A DNA stretch of 64,000 nt, taken from contig NZ_QOAZ01000011.1 in the NCBI RefSeq assembly GCF_003574675.1, positions 1 through 64,000 on the forward strand, written 5' to 3'. Position numbers and translations under genes: made by a program. This document shows, one piece after another, positions 18,120 to 26,767 of the stretch (positions within the stretch are counted from its first letter, which is position 1; each line of letters starts with the position of its first letter). This stretch comes from Azohydromonas sediminis (GTDB taxonomy: Bacteria; Pseudomonadota; Gammaproteobacteria; Burkholderiales; Burkholderiaceae_C). Below the pieces are notes generated by a model. The model was not told where the DNA came from and searched no databases. It worked only from the letters and a program-made list of their open reading frames with translations.

Positions 18120-18950
18120 TCAGTGCGAGGTGCCGAGGTACGCGCGGATCACGTCCTCGTTGCGGCGCACCTCGTCGGGCGTGCCGTCGCCGATCTTCTT
18201 GCCGTAGTCGAGCACGACGACGCGGTCGCTGATGTCCATCACGACGCCCATGTCGTGCTCGATCAGCACGATCGTCGTGCCGTACTCGTCGTTGACGTCG
18301 AGGATGAAGCGGCTCATGTCCTGCTTCTCCTCGACGTTCATGCCGGCCATCGGTTCGTCGAGCAGCAGCACCTGCGGTTCCATCGCGAGCGCGCGGCCAA
18401 GGTCGACGCGCTTCTGCAGTCCGTAGGGCAGCCGGCCGACCGGCGTCTTGCGGTAGGCCTGGATCTCGAGGAAGTCGATGATCTTCTCGACCACCTCGCG
18501 GTGCTCGACCTCCTCGCGCTCGGCCGCGCCCCAGCGGATGGCCTGCTGGAAGAGGTTCGTCTTCATCTTCAGGTTGCGGCCCGTCATGATGTTGTCGAGC
18601 ACGCTCATGCCCTTGAACAGCGCGAGGTTCTGGAACGTGCGCGCGATGCCCATCTCGGCGACCTGGCGCGAGTTCATGTGGCTGAACGTCTGGCCGCGGA
18701 ACGTGATCGAGCCCTCCTGCGGCGTGTAGACGCCGTTGATGCAGTTGAGCATCGAGCTCTTGCCGGCGCCGTTGGGGCCGATGATCGAGCGCACCTCGTG
18801 CTCGCGCACGTCGAAGCTGATGTCGGTCAGCGCCTTGACGCCGCCGAAGCGCAGGCTGATGTTCTTCACCTCGAGGATCACGTCGCCCTGCCGGCGGCGG
18901 CGTCCTCCGTCGGCGGCGGCCTGCACGACCGGTTCGGCCACGGTGTTCAT
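18120..18950 (-). CDS. livG: Liv-type ABC transporter ATPase LivG
   Basis: 276 aa. Walker A GPNGAGKSS lies at residues 58-66, Walker B is VLLLDEPMAGMN, and the switch region is VLIEHDMGVVMDISDRV. The signature motif reads LPYGLQKRVDLGRAL, with YGLQKR where most ABC proteins have SGGQ; this form is usual in LivG proteins located next to acyl-CoA synthetases. A 20-residue basic, Ala-rich leader precedes the domain. Its ATG overlaps the stop of the upstream synthetase gene (ATGA), showing coupling. Confidence 0.95.
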   Translation of the reverse strand: MNTVAEPVVQAAADGGRRRRQGDVILEVKNISLRFGGVKALTDISFDVREHEVRSIIGPNGAGKSSMLNCINGVYTPQEGSITFRGQTFSHMNSRQVAEMGIARTFQNLALFKGMSVLDNIMTGRNLKMKTNLFQQAIRWGAAEREEVEHREVVEKIIDFLEIQAYRKTPVGRLPYGLQKRVDLGRALAMEPQVLLLDEPMAGMNVEEKQDMSRFILDVNDEYGTTIVLIEHDMGVVMDISDRVVVLDYGKKIGDGTPDEVRRNEDVIRAYLGTSH

Positions 18951-20881
18951 GCTGCCCTCCGCATGGCCGGGAACGTCTTCACGTCGACGATCTTCAGCGT
19001 CGCCGACACGCTGCCGGTGCGCCCGTCCTCGAACTTGACCTGCGTCTCGATGTACTGCTCGCTCTTGCCCGCGTACATCGCGTCGACGAGGACCTGGTAC
19101 TTGTCGCCGATGAAGCCGCGGCGCACCTTGCGCGTGCGCGTGAGTTCGCCGTCGTCGGCGTCGAGCTCCTTGTGCAGCACGAGGAAGCGGCTGATCTGGC
19201 TGCCGGCGAGCTTCTCGTCGGCGGCGAGGTCGGCGTTGACCTTCTCGACGCAGTCGCGGATCAGCTCGAGCACTTCCTTCTTGCCGGCGAGGTCGGTGTA
19301 GCCGGCGTACGGCAGGTTGCGCCGCTCGGCCCAGTTGCCCACGGCCTCGAAGTCGATGTTGATGAACGCGCAGACCTTGTCGCGGCGGTCGCCGAACGCG
19401 ACCGCCTCCTTGATGTAGGGGAAGAACTTCAGCTTGTTCTCGATGTACTTGGGCGCGAACATCGAGCCGTCGGCCATGCGGCCGACGTCCTTCGCGCGGT
19501 CGATGATCTTCAGGTGTCCGCTGGCGTCGAGGAAGCCGGCGTCGCCCGTGTGGTACCAGCCGTCGGGGGTCAGCACCTCGGCGGTGGCCGCCGGGTTCTT
19601 GTAGTACTCCTTCAGCAGGCCGGGCGACTTGACGAGGATTTCGCCGTTGTCGGCGAGCTTGATCTCGACGCCCTCGATCGGCACGCCCACCGTGTCGGCC
19701 CTGGCCTCGTGGTCGGGCTGCAGGCAGACGAACACGGCCGTTTCGGTCGAGCCGTAGAGCTGCTTCAGGTTGATGCCGATCGAGCGGTAGAACGTGAACA
19801 GGTCGGGGCCGATCGCCTCGCCGGCGGTGTAGGCCACGCGCACGCGGTTCAGGCCCAGCGTGTTGCGCAGCGGCCCGTAGATCAGCACGTTGCCCAGCGC
19901 ATAGTTCAGCCGGTCGAGCACGCCGACCGGCTTGCCGTCCATCAGCGCCGGGCCGACGCGCCGGGCGACGTCCACGTAGGTGTGGAACAGCCAGCGCTTG
20001 AACGCGCCGGCGTCTTCCATGCGGATCATCACGCTGGTGAGCAGCCCTTCGAACACGCGCGGCGGCGCGAAGTAGTACGTCGGGCCGATCTCTTTCAGGT
20101 CGATCATCACCGTGCTCGACGACTCGGGGCAGTTGACGACGTAGCCGCACGCGAGCCACTGCGCGTAGCTGAAGATGTTCTGCCCGATCCACGCCGGCGG
20201 CAGGTAGGCGAGCACTTCTTCCTTGTCGGTCAGCTTGTCGAAGCGCGCGCCGGCGCTCGCGCGGTCGAGCAGTGTGAAGTGCGTGTGCACGACGCCCTTC
20301 GGGTTGCCGGTGGTGCCGGAGGTGAAGAACATCGCCGCGACGTCGTGCGGCTGGCCCTTGGCGACCTCGTCGTCGAACAGCCGCGGGTGCTGCCGGTCGT
20401 GCTCGGCGCCGGCGGCGATCAGCACGTCGAGCGATGCGAGCCCGGGCTCGGCGTAGTTGCGCAGCCCGCGCGGGTCGTCGTACCACAGGCGCGCGAGCTG
20501 CGGGCACTGCGCGCGGATCTCGAGCAGCTTGTCGACCTGCTCCTGATCCTCGACGACGGCGAACGCGACCTCGGCGTTGTTGATCGGGAACACGAACTCG
20601 GCGGCCACCGCGTCCTGGTACAGCGGCACCGGCACCGCGCCGAGCGACTGCGCGGCGAGCATGCTCGCGTACAGGCGCGGGCGGTTCTCGCCGACGATCA
20701 CGACGTGGTCGCCGCGCTTCATCCCGGCCTGCGCGAAGCCGCACGCGAGCTGGCGCACCAGCGTGGCCAGGTCGGCCCAGGTGAGCGTCTGCCAGATGCC
20801 GTAGACCTTCTCGCGCAGCGCCGGCGCCTGCGGGCGCCTGGCGGCGTGGTCGAGCAGCAGTCGGGGAAAGGTGGCCGTCAC
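18947..20881 (-). CDS. long-chain-type acyl-CoA synthetase (AMP-forming), first gene of the liv operon
   Basis: 644 aa, ANL superfamily, FadD15/FAA1-like. The AMP-binding loop FFTSGTTGNPKG is at residues 185-196, the YGSTE motif at 376-380, the GWYHTGD hinge block at 441-447, and a C-terminal lid domain follows. The start is the GTG at 20881, preceded by GAGGAGAC; a longer in-frame form exists but lacks a ribosome-binding site. The gene opens the leftward operon and overlaps livG by 4 nt. It is divergent from a Crp/Fnr-type regulator. Long-chain synthetases fused by operon to HAAT transporters recur in Proteobacteria, but their true substrate is not settled. Confidence 0.92.
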   Translation of the reverse strand: MTATFPRLLLDHAARRPQAPALREKVYGIWQTLTWADLATLVRQLACGFAQAGMKRGDHVVIVGENRPRLYASMLAAQSLGAVPVPLYQDAVAAEFVFPINNAEVAFAVVEDQEQVDKLLEIRAQCPQLARLWYDDPRGLRNYAEPGLASLDVLIAAGAEHDRQHPRLFDDEVAKGQPHDVAAMFFTSGTTGNPKGVVHTHFTLLDRASAGARFDKLTDKEEVLAYLPPAWIGQNIFSYAQWLACGYVVNCPESSSTVMIDLKEIGPTYYFAPPRVFEGLLTSVMIRMEDAGAFKRWLFHTYVDVARRVGPALMDGKPVGVLDRLNYALGNVLIYGPLRNTLGLNRVRVAYTAGEAIGPDLFTFYRSIGINLKQLYGSTETAVFVCLQPDHEARADTVGVPIEGVEIKLADNGEILVKSPGLLKEYYKNPAATAEVLTPDGWYHTGDAGFLDASGHLKIIDRAKDVGRMADGSMFAPKYIENKLKFFPYIKEAVAFGDRRDKVCAFINIDFEAVGNWAERRNLPYAGYTDLAGKKEVLELIRDCVEKVNADLAADEKLAGSQISRFLVLHKELDADDGELTRTRKVRRGFIGDKYQVLVDAMYAGKSEQYIETQVKFEDGRTGSVSATLKIVDVKTFPAMRRAA

Positions 20882-20972
20882 GGACGTCTCCTCGTGGCGC
20901 CAGGGTGGGGGTCGCACCGTGCCTCTGCGACCACCTGACGGCGCCGATTGTGGAAACAAGTTTGACGCCGGC

Positions 20973-20990
20973 TTGTCGTTGTGACGACAA
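20973..20990. promoter_or_regulatory. 7-4-7 palindrome, putative Crp/Fnr-type operator
   Basis: TTGTCGT-TGTG-ACGACAA is a perfect inverted repeat in the 118-nt gap between the synthetase and the divergent regulator. It overlaps the only plausible promoter of the regulator gene (TTGACG at 20962-20967, 18-nt spacer, GACAAT at 20986-20991). Size and symmetry fit a Crp/Fnr-family dimer site, suggesting autoregulation and control of the operon. A second, looser repeat ACAAG...CTTGT spans 20956-20976. Confidence 0.5.
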
Positions 20991-20999
20991 TCCTCGGGC

Positions 21000-21740
21000 T
21001 TGTCCTATGCGGCCTTTCCCGAAGTGAGCGCCCTCGCACCCGGCCCTTCGACGCTGCTGGCGCGTTCGCGCACGCTGCGCGCCGACGAGTTGGAGGGCAT
21101 CCCGTGGCTGCGCACGCTGCGCCCCGACGAGCGCGCCGTGGCCGAGGCCGACTTGCGCGTCGTCCAGGTCGAGGCCGGCGAGTACGTGTGCCGCGTCGGC
21201 CGGCCGGTGACGTACTGGTTCGGGCTCATCGACGGGCTGCTGAAGATGAGCAACGACACGTCGCTGGGCATCCCGATCACGTTCACCGGGGTGCCGCCGG
21301 GCGGCTGGTTCGGCGAGGGCACCGTGCTCAAGCACGAGCCGTACCGCTACAACATCCAGGCGCTGCGGCGCAGTCTGGTGGCCGGCATCACGGTGCGCAC
21401 CTTCGACTGGCTGCTCGACCGCAGCATCGGCTTCAACCGCTTCGTGATGCAGCAGCTCAACGAGCGGCTCGGGCAGTTCATCGCCGCGCGCGAGATCGAT
21501 CGCCTGACGAGCCCCAACCAGCGCGTCGCGCGCAGCCTCGCGGCGCTGTTCCACCCGGTGCTGTACCCGGGCGTCGGCGAGCTGCTGCGCATCACGCAGC
21601 AGGAACTGGGCTACCTCGTCGGGCTGTCGCGCCAGCGCGTCAACGAGGCGCTGCACGCGCTGCAGCAGCAGGGGCTGATCCGCATCGAGTACGGTGGCGT
21701 GCGCGTCGTCGATCTCGAGCGGCTGCGCCGCTACGACTGA
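21000..21740 (+). CDS. Crp/Fnr-family transcriptional regulator
   Basis: 246 aa. The N-terminal cyclic-nucleotide-binding-type beta barrel covers about residues 35-150 (VEAGEYVCRVGRPVTYWF, then GGWFGEGTVLK). The C-terminal winged helix has LLRITQQELGYLVGLSRQRVNEALHALQQQGLIRIEYGGVRVVD, whose recognition helix contains SRQRVNEAL. No cysteine cluster is present, so it is not an FNR iron-sulfur sensor; the effector is unknown. The start is TTG at 21000, or GTG at 21024; neither has a ribosome-binding site. Its divergence from the liv/acyl-CoA ligase operon and the palindrome between them make it the likely regulator. Confidence 0.88.
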   Translation: MSYAAFPEVSALAPGPSTLLARSRTLRADELEGIPWLRTLRPDERAVAEADLRVVQVEAGEYVCRVGRPVTYWFGLIDGLLKMSNDTSLGIPITFTGVPPGGWFGEGTVLKHEPYRYNIQALRRSLVAGITVRTFDWLLDRSIGFNRFVMQQLNERLGQFIAAREIDRLTSPNQRVARSLAALFHPVLYPGVGELLRITQQELGYLVGLSRQRVNEALHALQQQGLIRIEYGGVRVVDLERLRRYD

Positions 21741-21973
21741 CCGCCCGCCGGCCCGCGCGCTGGAGCGGCCGGCTCACGCCACAGCCGCCACAGCACGACG
21801 AGCGACGCCGCGGCGTTGGCCAGCGCGAGCAGGCCGAACAGCGCGACGCCCGCACCGCTGAGCCCCGGCAGCCGAAGCGCCCAGCCGAACGTCGACGACA
21901 GCACGCTGAACAGCACCCACAGCCAGAACAGCGCACGCCGCGGCTGCCACAGACGGCGCCACGGGCTCAGCAT
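21731..21973 (-). CDS. small two-helix membrane protein
   Basis: 80 aa with two hydrophobic segments (about residues 14-32 and 38-62), a Trp/Arg-rich start (SPWRRLWQPRR) and a Pro/Ala tail. Not recognised. Its ATG lies 7 nt inside the end of the 5'-nucleotidase gene, so it is probably translated from the same mRNA. Its stop overlaps the 3' end of the convergent regulator gene. Confidence 0.6.
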   Translation of the reverse strand: MLSPWRRLWQPRRALFWLWVLFSVLSSTFGWALRLPGLSGAGVALFGLLALANAAASLVVLWRLWREPAAPARGPAGGQS

Positions 21974-22908
21974 TCTTGGCCGTCGGTGGGCACGACCGCG
22001 TCGGCATCGGCGTTGGCGATGCCGGCGGCGACGTGCCCCGCCGGGACGTGGCGGGCCGCGTGCTCGACGTGACCGGTCTGGTCGTCGAAGAAGAAGTCGG
22101 GTTCGAACGCGCGCAGGAACTCGCCTTTGGGCAGGCCGCCGAGGAACATCGCCTCGTCGACGTCGATGCGCCAGTCCATCAGCGTGCGGATCGCGCGCTC
22201 GTGCGCCGGCGCGCTGCGCGCGGTCACCAGCGCGGTGCGGATGCGCATGCCGCTGCCGGGCTGCTGCTGCAGCCGGTGCAGTGCCTCGAGCAGCGGCTTG
22301 AACGGCCCCGGTGCGAGCGGCGTCGCGGCGCGGGCGTGCTCGTGGTGCTGGAACGCGTCGAGCCCGCCGGCGCGGTAGACACGCTCGGCCTCGTCGGAGA
22401 ACAGCACGGCGTCGCCGTCGAACGCGATGCGCACCTCGTGCGGGTGGTGCTCGCTGGCGCGCGCGCTCGCCGGGTACACGCGCGCGGCCGGCACGCCGGC
22501 GGCCAGCGCCTGGCGCACGTCGGCCTCGTTGGCCGACAGGAACAGGTGGGCCTTCAGCGGGTGCAGGTAGCGCCAGGGGCTCTCGCCGCGCGTGAACACG
22601 CCGCGTTCGATCGCCAGCCCGTAATGCCGCGCCGAGCGGAACACGCGCAGCCCCGACACGGGGTCGTTGCGCGAGAGCATCACGACCTCGACGCGGTCGC
22701 GCTCGGCCGCGCCGGCGTTGAACGCGAGCAGCTTGTGCACCAGCGAGAACGCGACACCCGGGCGTGCCGGTTCGTCGAGCCGCGAAAGCTGCAGCTGCAT
22801 GTAGGCGCGGTCGTCGCCGGCCTCGAAGACGCGGTTCTCGTCCTCGAAGTCGAACAGCGCACGCGACGAGATGGCCACGACGAGGCGGCCGGCGAGCGAG
22901 CCGGGCAT
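21967..22908 (-). CDS. 5'-nucleotidase (NT5C1-like family)
   Basis: 313 aa. The start AISSRALFDFEDENRVFE, the motif SLVHKLLAFNAG, then VEVVMLSRNDPVSGLRVFRS and late DEAMFLGGLPKGEFLRAFEPDFFFDDQTGHV match the 5'-nucleotidase family related to eukaryotic cytosolic NT5C1 (PF06189-like). Late DEAMFLGG and FFFDDQ give acidic residues expected to hold Mg. It would dephosphorylate nucleoside monophosphates in the cytoplasm. It sits between the AAA ATPase gene upstream and the small membrane protein it overlaps. Confidence 0.87.
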   Translation of the reverse strand: MPGSLAGRLVVAISSRALFDFEDENRVFEAGDDRAYMQLQLSRLDEPARPGVAFSLVHKLLAFNAGAAERDRVEVVMLSRNDPVSGLRVFRSARHYGLAIERGVFTRGESPWRYLHPLKAHLFLSANEADVRQALAAGVPAARVYPASARASEHHPHEVRIAFDGDAVLFSDEAERVYRAGGLDAFQHHEHARAATPLAPGPFKPLLEALHRLQQQPGSGMRIRTALVTARSAPAHERAIRTLMDWRIDVDEAMFLGGLPKGEFLRAFEPDFFFDDQTGHVEHAARHVPAGHVAAGIANADADAVVPTDGQEC

Positions 22909-22962
22909 GGCCGCGATGCTACGCGCAGGGCCATGCCCGCGCGCGCCGGGCGCCGCCCGCCT

Positions 22963-23961
22963 TCAGTGCACGAAGCCGATCGGGGCGCGCCTGGTGCTCG
23001 GCTCGGGCAGGTCGCGCACCTCGACGGTGCCGCGGCCGTCGAGCTTGGCGTTGCCGAACGCCGTCATCCACGCGCGGCGCATCTCGCGCGGCGCGAGCTC
23101 GCTCATGCGGTCGAGCACGGCCTCTGCGGGCTGCGGCTCGAAGCGCGCCCCCCAATCGTGGCTGGCGCGGATGCTCGCGTACAGGCGCAGCGCGATCGCG
23201 CGCGCGGCGTCGCGGTCGGGCATCTGCACCTGGTAGACGTTCATGCGGTTGAGGATCGGCTCGGGGATCGCGCGCTCGTCGTTGGCGGTGGCGACCCAGA
23301 TCACCTGGCTGGCGTCGATCGCGACCTCGGCGAACTCGTCGGTGAAGTGGTGCGCCGTGTCGTGCTCGAGCAGGCTGTACAGCGCGCCCAGCGGGTCGTA
23401 GGCGTGCTCGCCGCGCGCCTTGTCGATCTCGTCGACGACCATCACCGGGTTCGCGTAGGCACCGTCGACCAGCGTCTCGAACACCTTGCCCGGGCGCGCG
23501 CCCTTCCACTGGCTCGACGCGCCCGACAGCACCCAGCCGGCGGTCAGCGAGCTCATCGAGATGAAGCCCAGCCCCGTGCCCAGCAGCTGTGCGACCTCGC
23601 GCGCGAAGTGCGTCTTGCCGACCCCCGGCGGGCCGAGCAGCAGCATCGGCGTGATCTCGAGCGCGTCGCGGCTGTCCTCGCACAACGCGAGCTGGCGCTT
23701 GACGTCGTCGAGGACTTCATGGAAGTTGGGCAGCTCGTCGTAAAGGTGGTCCATCGCCGGCACGCCGGCGGGCTTGACCTGGAAGCGCTCGGGGCCCTTC
23801 TCGAGCATGCGCTCGTAGGTGCTGCGCAGCGTCTCGTGTTCCTTCGGCGGCAGCTTGGCCAGCCGCTTCTCGACGTCGTCGACGCGGAACACGGTGCGCA
23901 TCTTCGCGATCGGGATCGCACCGCGATCGGCCACCGGAACGAGCTCGTGCGACTTCGTCAT
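22963..23961 (-). CDS. AAA-family ATPase (Lon-like ATPase module without protease domain)
   Basis: 332 aa. Walker A GPPGVGKTH is at residues 110-118, Walker B is VMVVDEIDKA, sensor 1 is VIWVATANDE, and an arginine-rich region with AIPEPILNRM follows. The N-terminal 100 residues (KLPPKEHETLRSTYERMLEKG) are helical. The ATPase part looks like that of Lon, but no serine-lysine protease domain follows, so it is more likely a remodelling ATPase. The ATG at 23961 is preferred because GGAGGTG precedes it. It is followed by the 5'-nucleotidase after 54 nt; a joint role is not known. Confidence 0.85.
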   Translation of the reverse strand: MTKSHELVPVADRGAIPIAKMRTVFRVDDVEKRLAKLPPKEHETLRSTYERMLEKGPERFQVKPAGVPAMDHLYDELPNFHEVLDDVKRQLALCEDSRDALEITPMLLLGPPGVGKTHFAREVAQLLGTGLGFISMSSLTAGWVLSGASSQWKGARPGKVFETLVDGAYANPVMVVDEIDKARGEHAYDPLGALYSLLEHDTAHHFTDEFAEVAIDASQVIWVATANDERAIPEPILNRMNVYQVQMPDRDAARAIALRLYASIRASHDWGARFEPQPAEAVLDRMSELAPREMRRAWMTAFGNAKLDGRGTVEVRDLPEPSTRRAPIGFVH

Positions 23962-24112
23962 GCACACCTCCAACAACGGCACACGTGCGAATGATTCAAA
24001 CAAACCCGGCCGGGCTTCAAGCCCGGAGCAGCGGGGAAATTCCCAACAACTGCACGCCGTAGATTAGCAAGACGCGCGCCTGCTGTCCGGACGCCGCAGT
24101 CGCTGCGGCGGG

Positions 24113-25327
24113 CTACCGCACCCAGGTGTTGAGCTGGATGATCGGCAGCAGCACCGCGAGCACGATCAGCATCACGACAACGCCCATCGCGACGATCAGC
24201 AGCGGCTCGAGGAGGGTCGCCAGCGCCATCGCGCGGCGCTGCACCTCGGCGCTTTGCTGGTCGGCGGCGCGCTGCAGCATCTTCGGCAGCGTGCCGGTCT
24301 GCTCACCCAGGCGCGCGAACATCGCCAGCAGCCCGGGGAAGCGCTTCTTGGCCGCCAGCGCGGCGGCCAGCGGCGCGCCCTCGCGCACCTGCACCAGCGC
24401 GTCCATCGCGTCGGCGCGCAGCGCGTTGTTGGCCAGCGTCTCGGCCGCCGCCTGCAGCGCCTTGAGGATCGGCACGCCGGCGCCGGCGAGCATCGCCAGC
24501 GTGCCGGCGAAGCGCGCCGCGTTGTAGCCGCGCGCGAGCCGCCCGACGAGCGGCAGCGCGAGCCACGCCGCGTCGAAGCGCTCGCGAAACGCGGCGTTGC
24601 GCAGCGCCAGCGCGAGCGTGGCCGCGCCGCCGGCCAGCGCGAACGCGACGAGCCAACCCCAGCCGCGCACGAAGTCGCTGACCGCGAGCATCGCCACCGT
24701 CAGCAGCGGCAGCGCGCGCTTCGAGCTGGCGAACACGCTGGCCACCTGCGGCACGACGTAGGTCACGAGGAAGACGACGATCACGATCGCGATCAGCGAG
24801 ACGATCCCCGGGTACAGCGTCGCGCCGACGAGCTTGGCCTTGAGCGCCTGGCGCGCCTCGAGGTCGTCGGCCAGCCGCTCGAGCACCTGTCCGAGCGCGC
24901 CGCTCTGTTCGCCGGCCGCGACGACGGCGCGGTAGACCTCGTCGAACTCGTGCGGCGCGCTCGCGAGCGCGCGTGCGAACGTGCTGCCGGCGTTGACCTC
25001 GCTCTTCAGGTGCGCGACGAGCTCGCGCTGGCGCGGGTCCTCGGCCTCGTCGGCCAGCGCGGTCAGCGCACGCTCGAGCGGCAGCCCCGAGGTCACGAGA
25101 CCGGCGAGCTGGCGCGTCCACACCGCCAGCGACGTCGCCGTGAACACGCGCCGCGAGAAGCGCACCGCGCCGCGCGCGGCGTCGCCGGCGGCCACCGGCG
25201 ACACCGCCAGCGGCACCAGCGCCTGCGCGCGCAGCTGCGCACGCGCGGCCTTCGCGTTGTCGGCCTCGAGCAGGCCGGTGGTCGACTTACCGGCGGCGTC
25301 GAGCGCTTCGAAGCGGTAGGCCGGCAT
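24113..25327 (-). CDS. gspF: type II secretion inner-membrane platform protein GspF
   Basis: 404 aa, normal length. Two T2SSF repeats are visible, each about 120 residues (SLAVWTRQLAGLVTSGLPLERAL and the second FAGTLAMLAGAGVPILKALQAAA), with membrane helices near residues 170, 220 and at the C-terminus. It anchors the GspE ATPase and helps pseudopilus growth. It is the last gene of the leftward gsp operon, 3 nt after gspE. Confidence 0.97.
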   Translation of the reverse strand: MPAYRFEALDAAGKSTTGLLEADNAKAARAQLRAQALVPLAVSPVAAGDAARGAVRFSRRVFTATSLAVWTRQLAGLVTSGLPLERALTALADEAEDPRQRELVAHLKSEVNAGSTFARALASAPHEFDEVYRAVVAAGEQSGALGQVLERLADDLEARQALKAKLVGATLYPGIVSLIAIVIVVFLVTYVVPQVASVFASSKRALPLLTVAMLAVSDFVRGWGWLVAFALAGGAATLALALRNAAFRERFDAAWLALPLVGRLARGYNAARFAGTLAMLAGAGVPILKALQAAAETLANNALRADAMDALVQVREGAPLAAALAAKKRFPGLLAMFARLGEQTGTLPKMLQRAADQQSAEVQRRAMALATLLEPLLIVAMGVVVMLIVLAVLLPIIQLNTWVR

Positions 25328-25330
25328 CGG

Positions 25331-26752
25331 TCATTCGCGGGTCACGCGCAGCACCTCCTCGAGCGAGGTGACGCCTTCGGCGATCAGGCGCTCGCCGTCT
25401 TCGCGCATCGGCTTCAGGCCGGCGGCCTGCGCGGCGGCGAGGACTTCGCTCTCGGCAGCGCGCGCGTGGATCAGCGCGCGCACCTGCTCGTCGGCGACCA
25501 TCAGCTCGTACACGCCGGTGCGGCCCTTGTAGCCGGTGTGGCCGCAGGCGTCGCAGCCTACCGGGTGCCAGCGCCCCTGCGCGTCGGCGCGCTTGCACTG
25601 CGGGCACAGCTTGCGCACGAGCCGCTGCGCGAGCACGCCCAGCAGCGAGCTCGACAGCAGGAACGGCTCGACGCCCATGTCGGTGAGCCGCGTGACCGCG
25701 CTCGGCGCGTCGTTGGTGTGCAGCGTCGCGAGCACTAGGTGGCCGGTGAGCGACGCCTGGATCGCGATCTGGGCGGTCTCGAAGTCGCGGATCTCGCCGA
25801 TCATGATCACGTCGGGGTCCTGGCGCAGAATCGCGCGCAGCGCGCGCGCGAACGTCAGCTCGATCTTCGGATTGACCTGCGTCTGGCCGATGCCGGGCAG
25901 CTCGTACTCGATCGGGTCCTCGACGGTCAGCACGTTGGTGGTGGCCGTGTCCAGCGTCTGCAGCGCGGCGTACAGCGTCGTCGTCTTGCCGCTGCCGGTA
26001 GGGCCGGTGACGAGCACGATGCCGTGCGGCTGCTGCACGAGCCGACGGAAGCCGGCCAGCACGTCGCCGCTCATGCCCAGCGCCTCGAGCGTGAAGCGGC
26101 TCTCGCTCTTGTCGAGCAGGCGCAGCACGGCGCGCTCGCCGTGCGCGCTGGGCAGCGTCGAGACGCGCACGTCGATCGCGCGCTGGCCGATGCGCAGGCT
26201 GATGCGCCCGTCCTGCGGCAGGCGCTTCTCGGCGATGTCGAGCTCGGCCATGATCTTCAGCCGCGAGATCAGCGCCGCGTGCAGCGCCTTGTTCGGCTGC
26301 ACGACCTCGCGCAGCGTGCCGTCGACGCGGAAGCGCACGCTCGAGCTGCGCTCGTACGGCTCGATGTGGATGTCGCTCGCGCCGTCCTTGGCCGCCTGCG
26401 TCAGCAGCGCGTTGAGCATGCGGATGATCGGCGCGTCGTCGGCGGCCTCGAGCAGGTCCTCGACCGCGGGCAGGTCCTGCATCAGGCGCGACAGGTCGAC
26501 CGCACTCTCGACCTCGCCGACCACGGCCGCGGCGCTCGACTCGCCGCCGGCGTAGGCGGCGGCGATGCGCTGCGCGAGCGTGGCCGCCGCCTCGCGCTCG
26601 AAGGTCTCGACGTCGTAGACGCGCAGCACCTCCGACAGCGCCGCCGGCGGCGTCGTGTCGCCGACCCACAGCGTCAGCGCGTGCCCGTCGTCCTCGAGCA
26701 GCAGCGTGTTCGCCTTCGCGAATGCGTAGGGCAGGGGGTGGCGTGCGCCCAT
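25331..26752 (-). CDS. gspE: type II secretion ATPase GspE
   Basis: 473 aa. Walker [11 protein letters not shown] is at residues 250-259. The Asp box is [15 protein letters not shown] and the His box [16 protein letters not shown], with [12 protein letters not shown] as the Walker B region. Four cysteines (383, 386, 400, 403) form the zinc motif of GspE. The N-terminal domain is shorter than in Vibrio or Pseudomonas enzymes. It drives pseudopilus assembly at the inner face of the membrane. Located between gspD and gspF. Confidence 0.97.
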   Translation of the reverse strand: MGARHPLPYAFAKANTLLLEDDGHALTLWVGDTTPPAALSEVLRVYDVETFEREAAATLAQRIAAAYAGGESSAAAVVGEVESAVDLSRLMQDLPAVEDLLEAADDAPIIRMLNALLTQAAKDGASDIHIEPYERSSSVRFRVDGTLREVVQPNKALHAALISRLKIMAELDIAEKRLPQDGRISLRIGQRAIDVRVSTLPSAHGERAVLRLLDKSESRFTLEALGMSGDVLAGFRRLVQQPHGIVLVTGPTGSGKTTTLYAALQTLDTATTNVLTVEDPIEYELPGIGQTQVNPKIELTFARALRAILRQDPDVIMIGEIRDFETAQIAIQASLTGHLVLATLHTNDAPSAVTRLTDMGVEPFLLSSSLLGVLAQRLVRKLCPQCKRADAQGRWHPVGCDACGHTGYKGRTGVYELMVADEQVRALIHARAAESEVLAAAQAAGLKPMREDGERLIAEGVTSLEEVLRVTRE

Positions 26753-26767
26753 CGCTGCGGTGCCGCG

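Noticed and set aside
23962-24112. Possible small gene between the AAA ATPase and gspF
   Set aside because: Only 151 nt, no frame with start and ribosome-binding site; probably the ATPase promoter region plus the gsp operon end.
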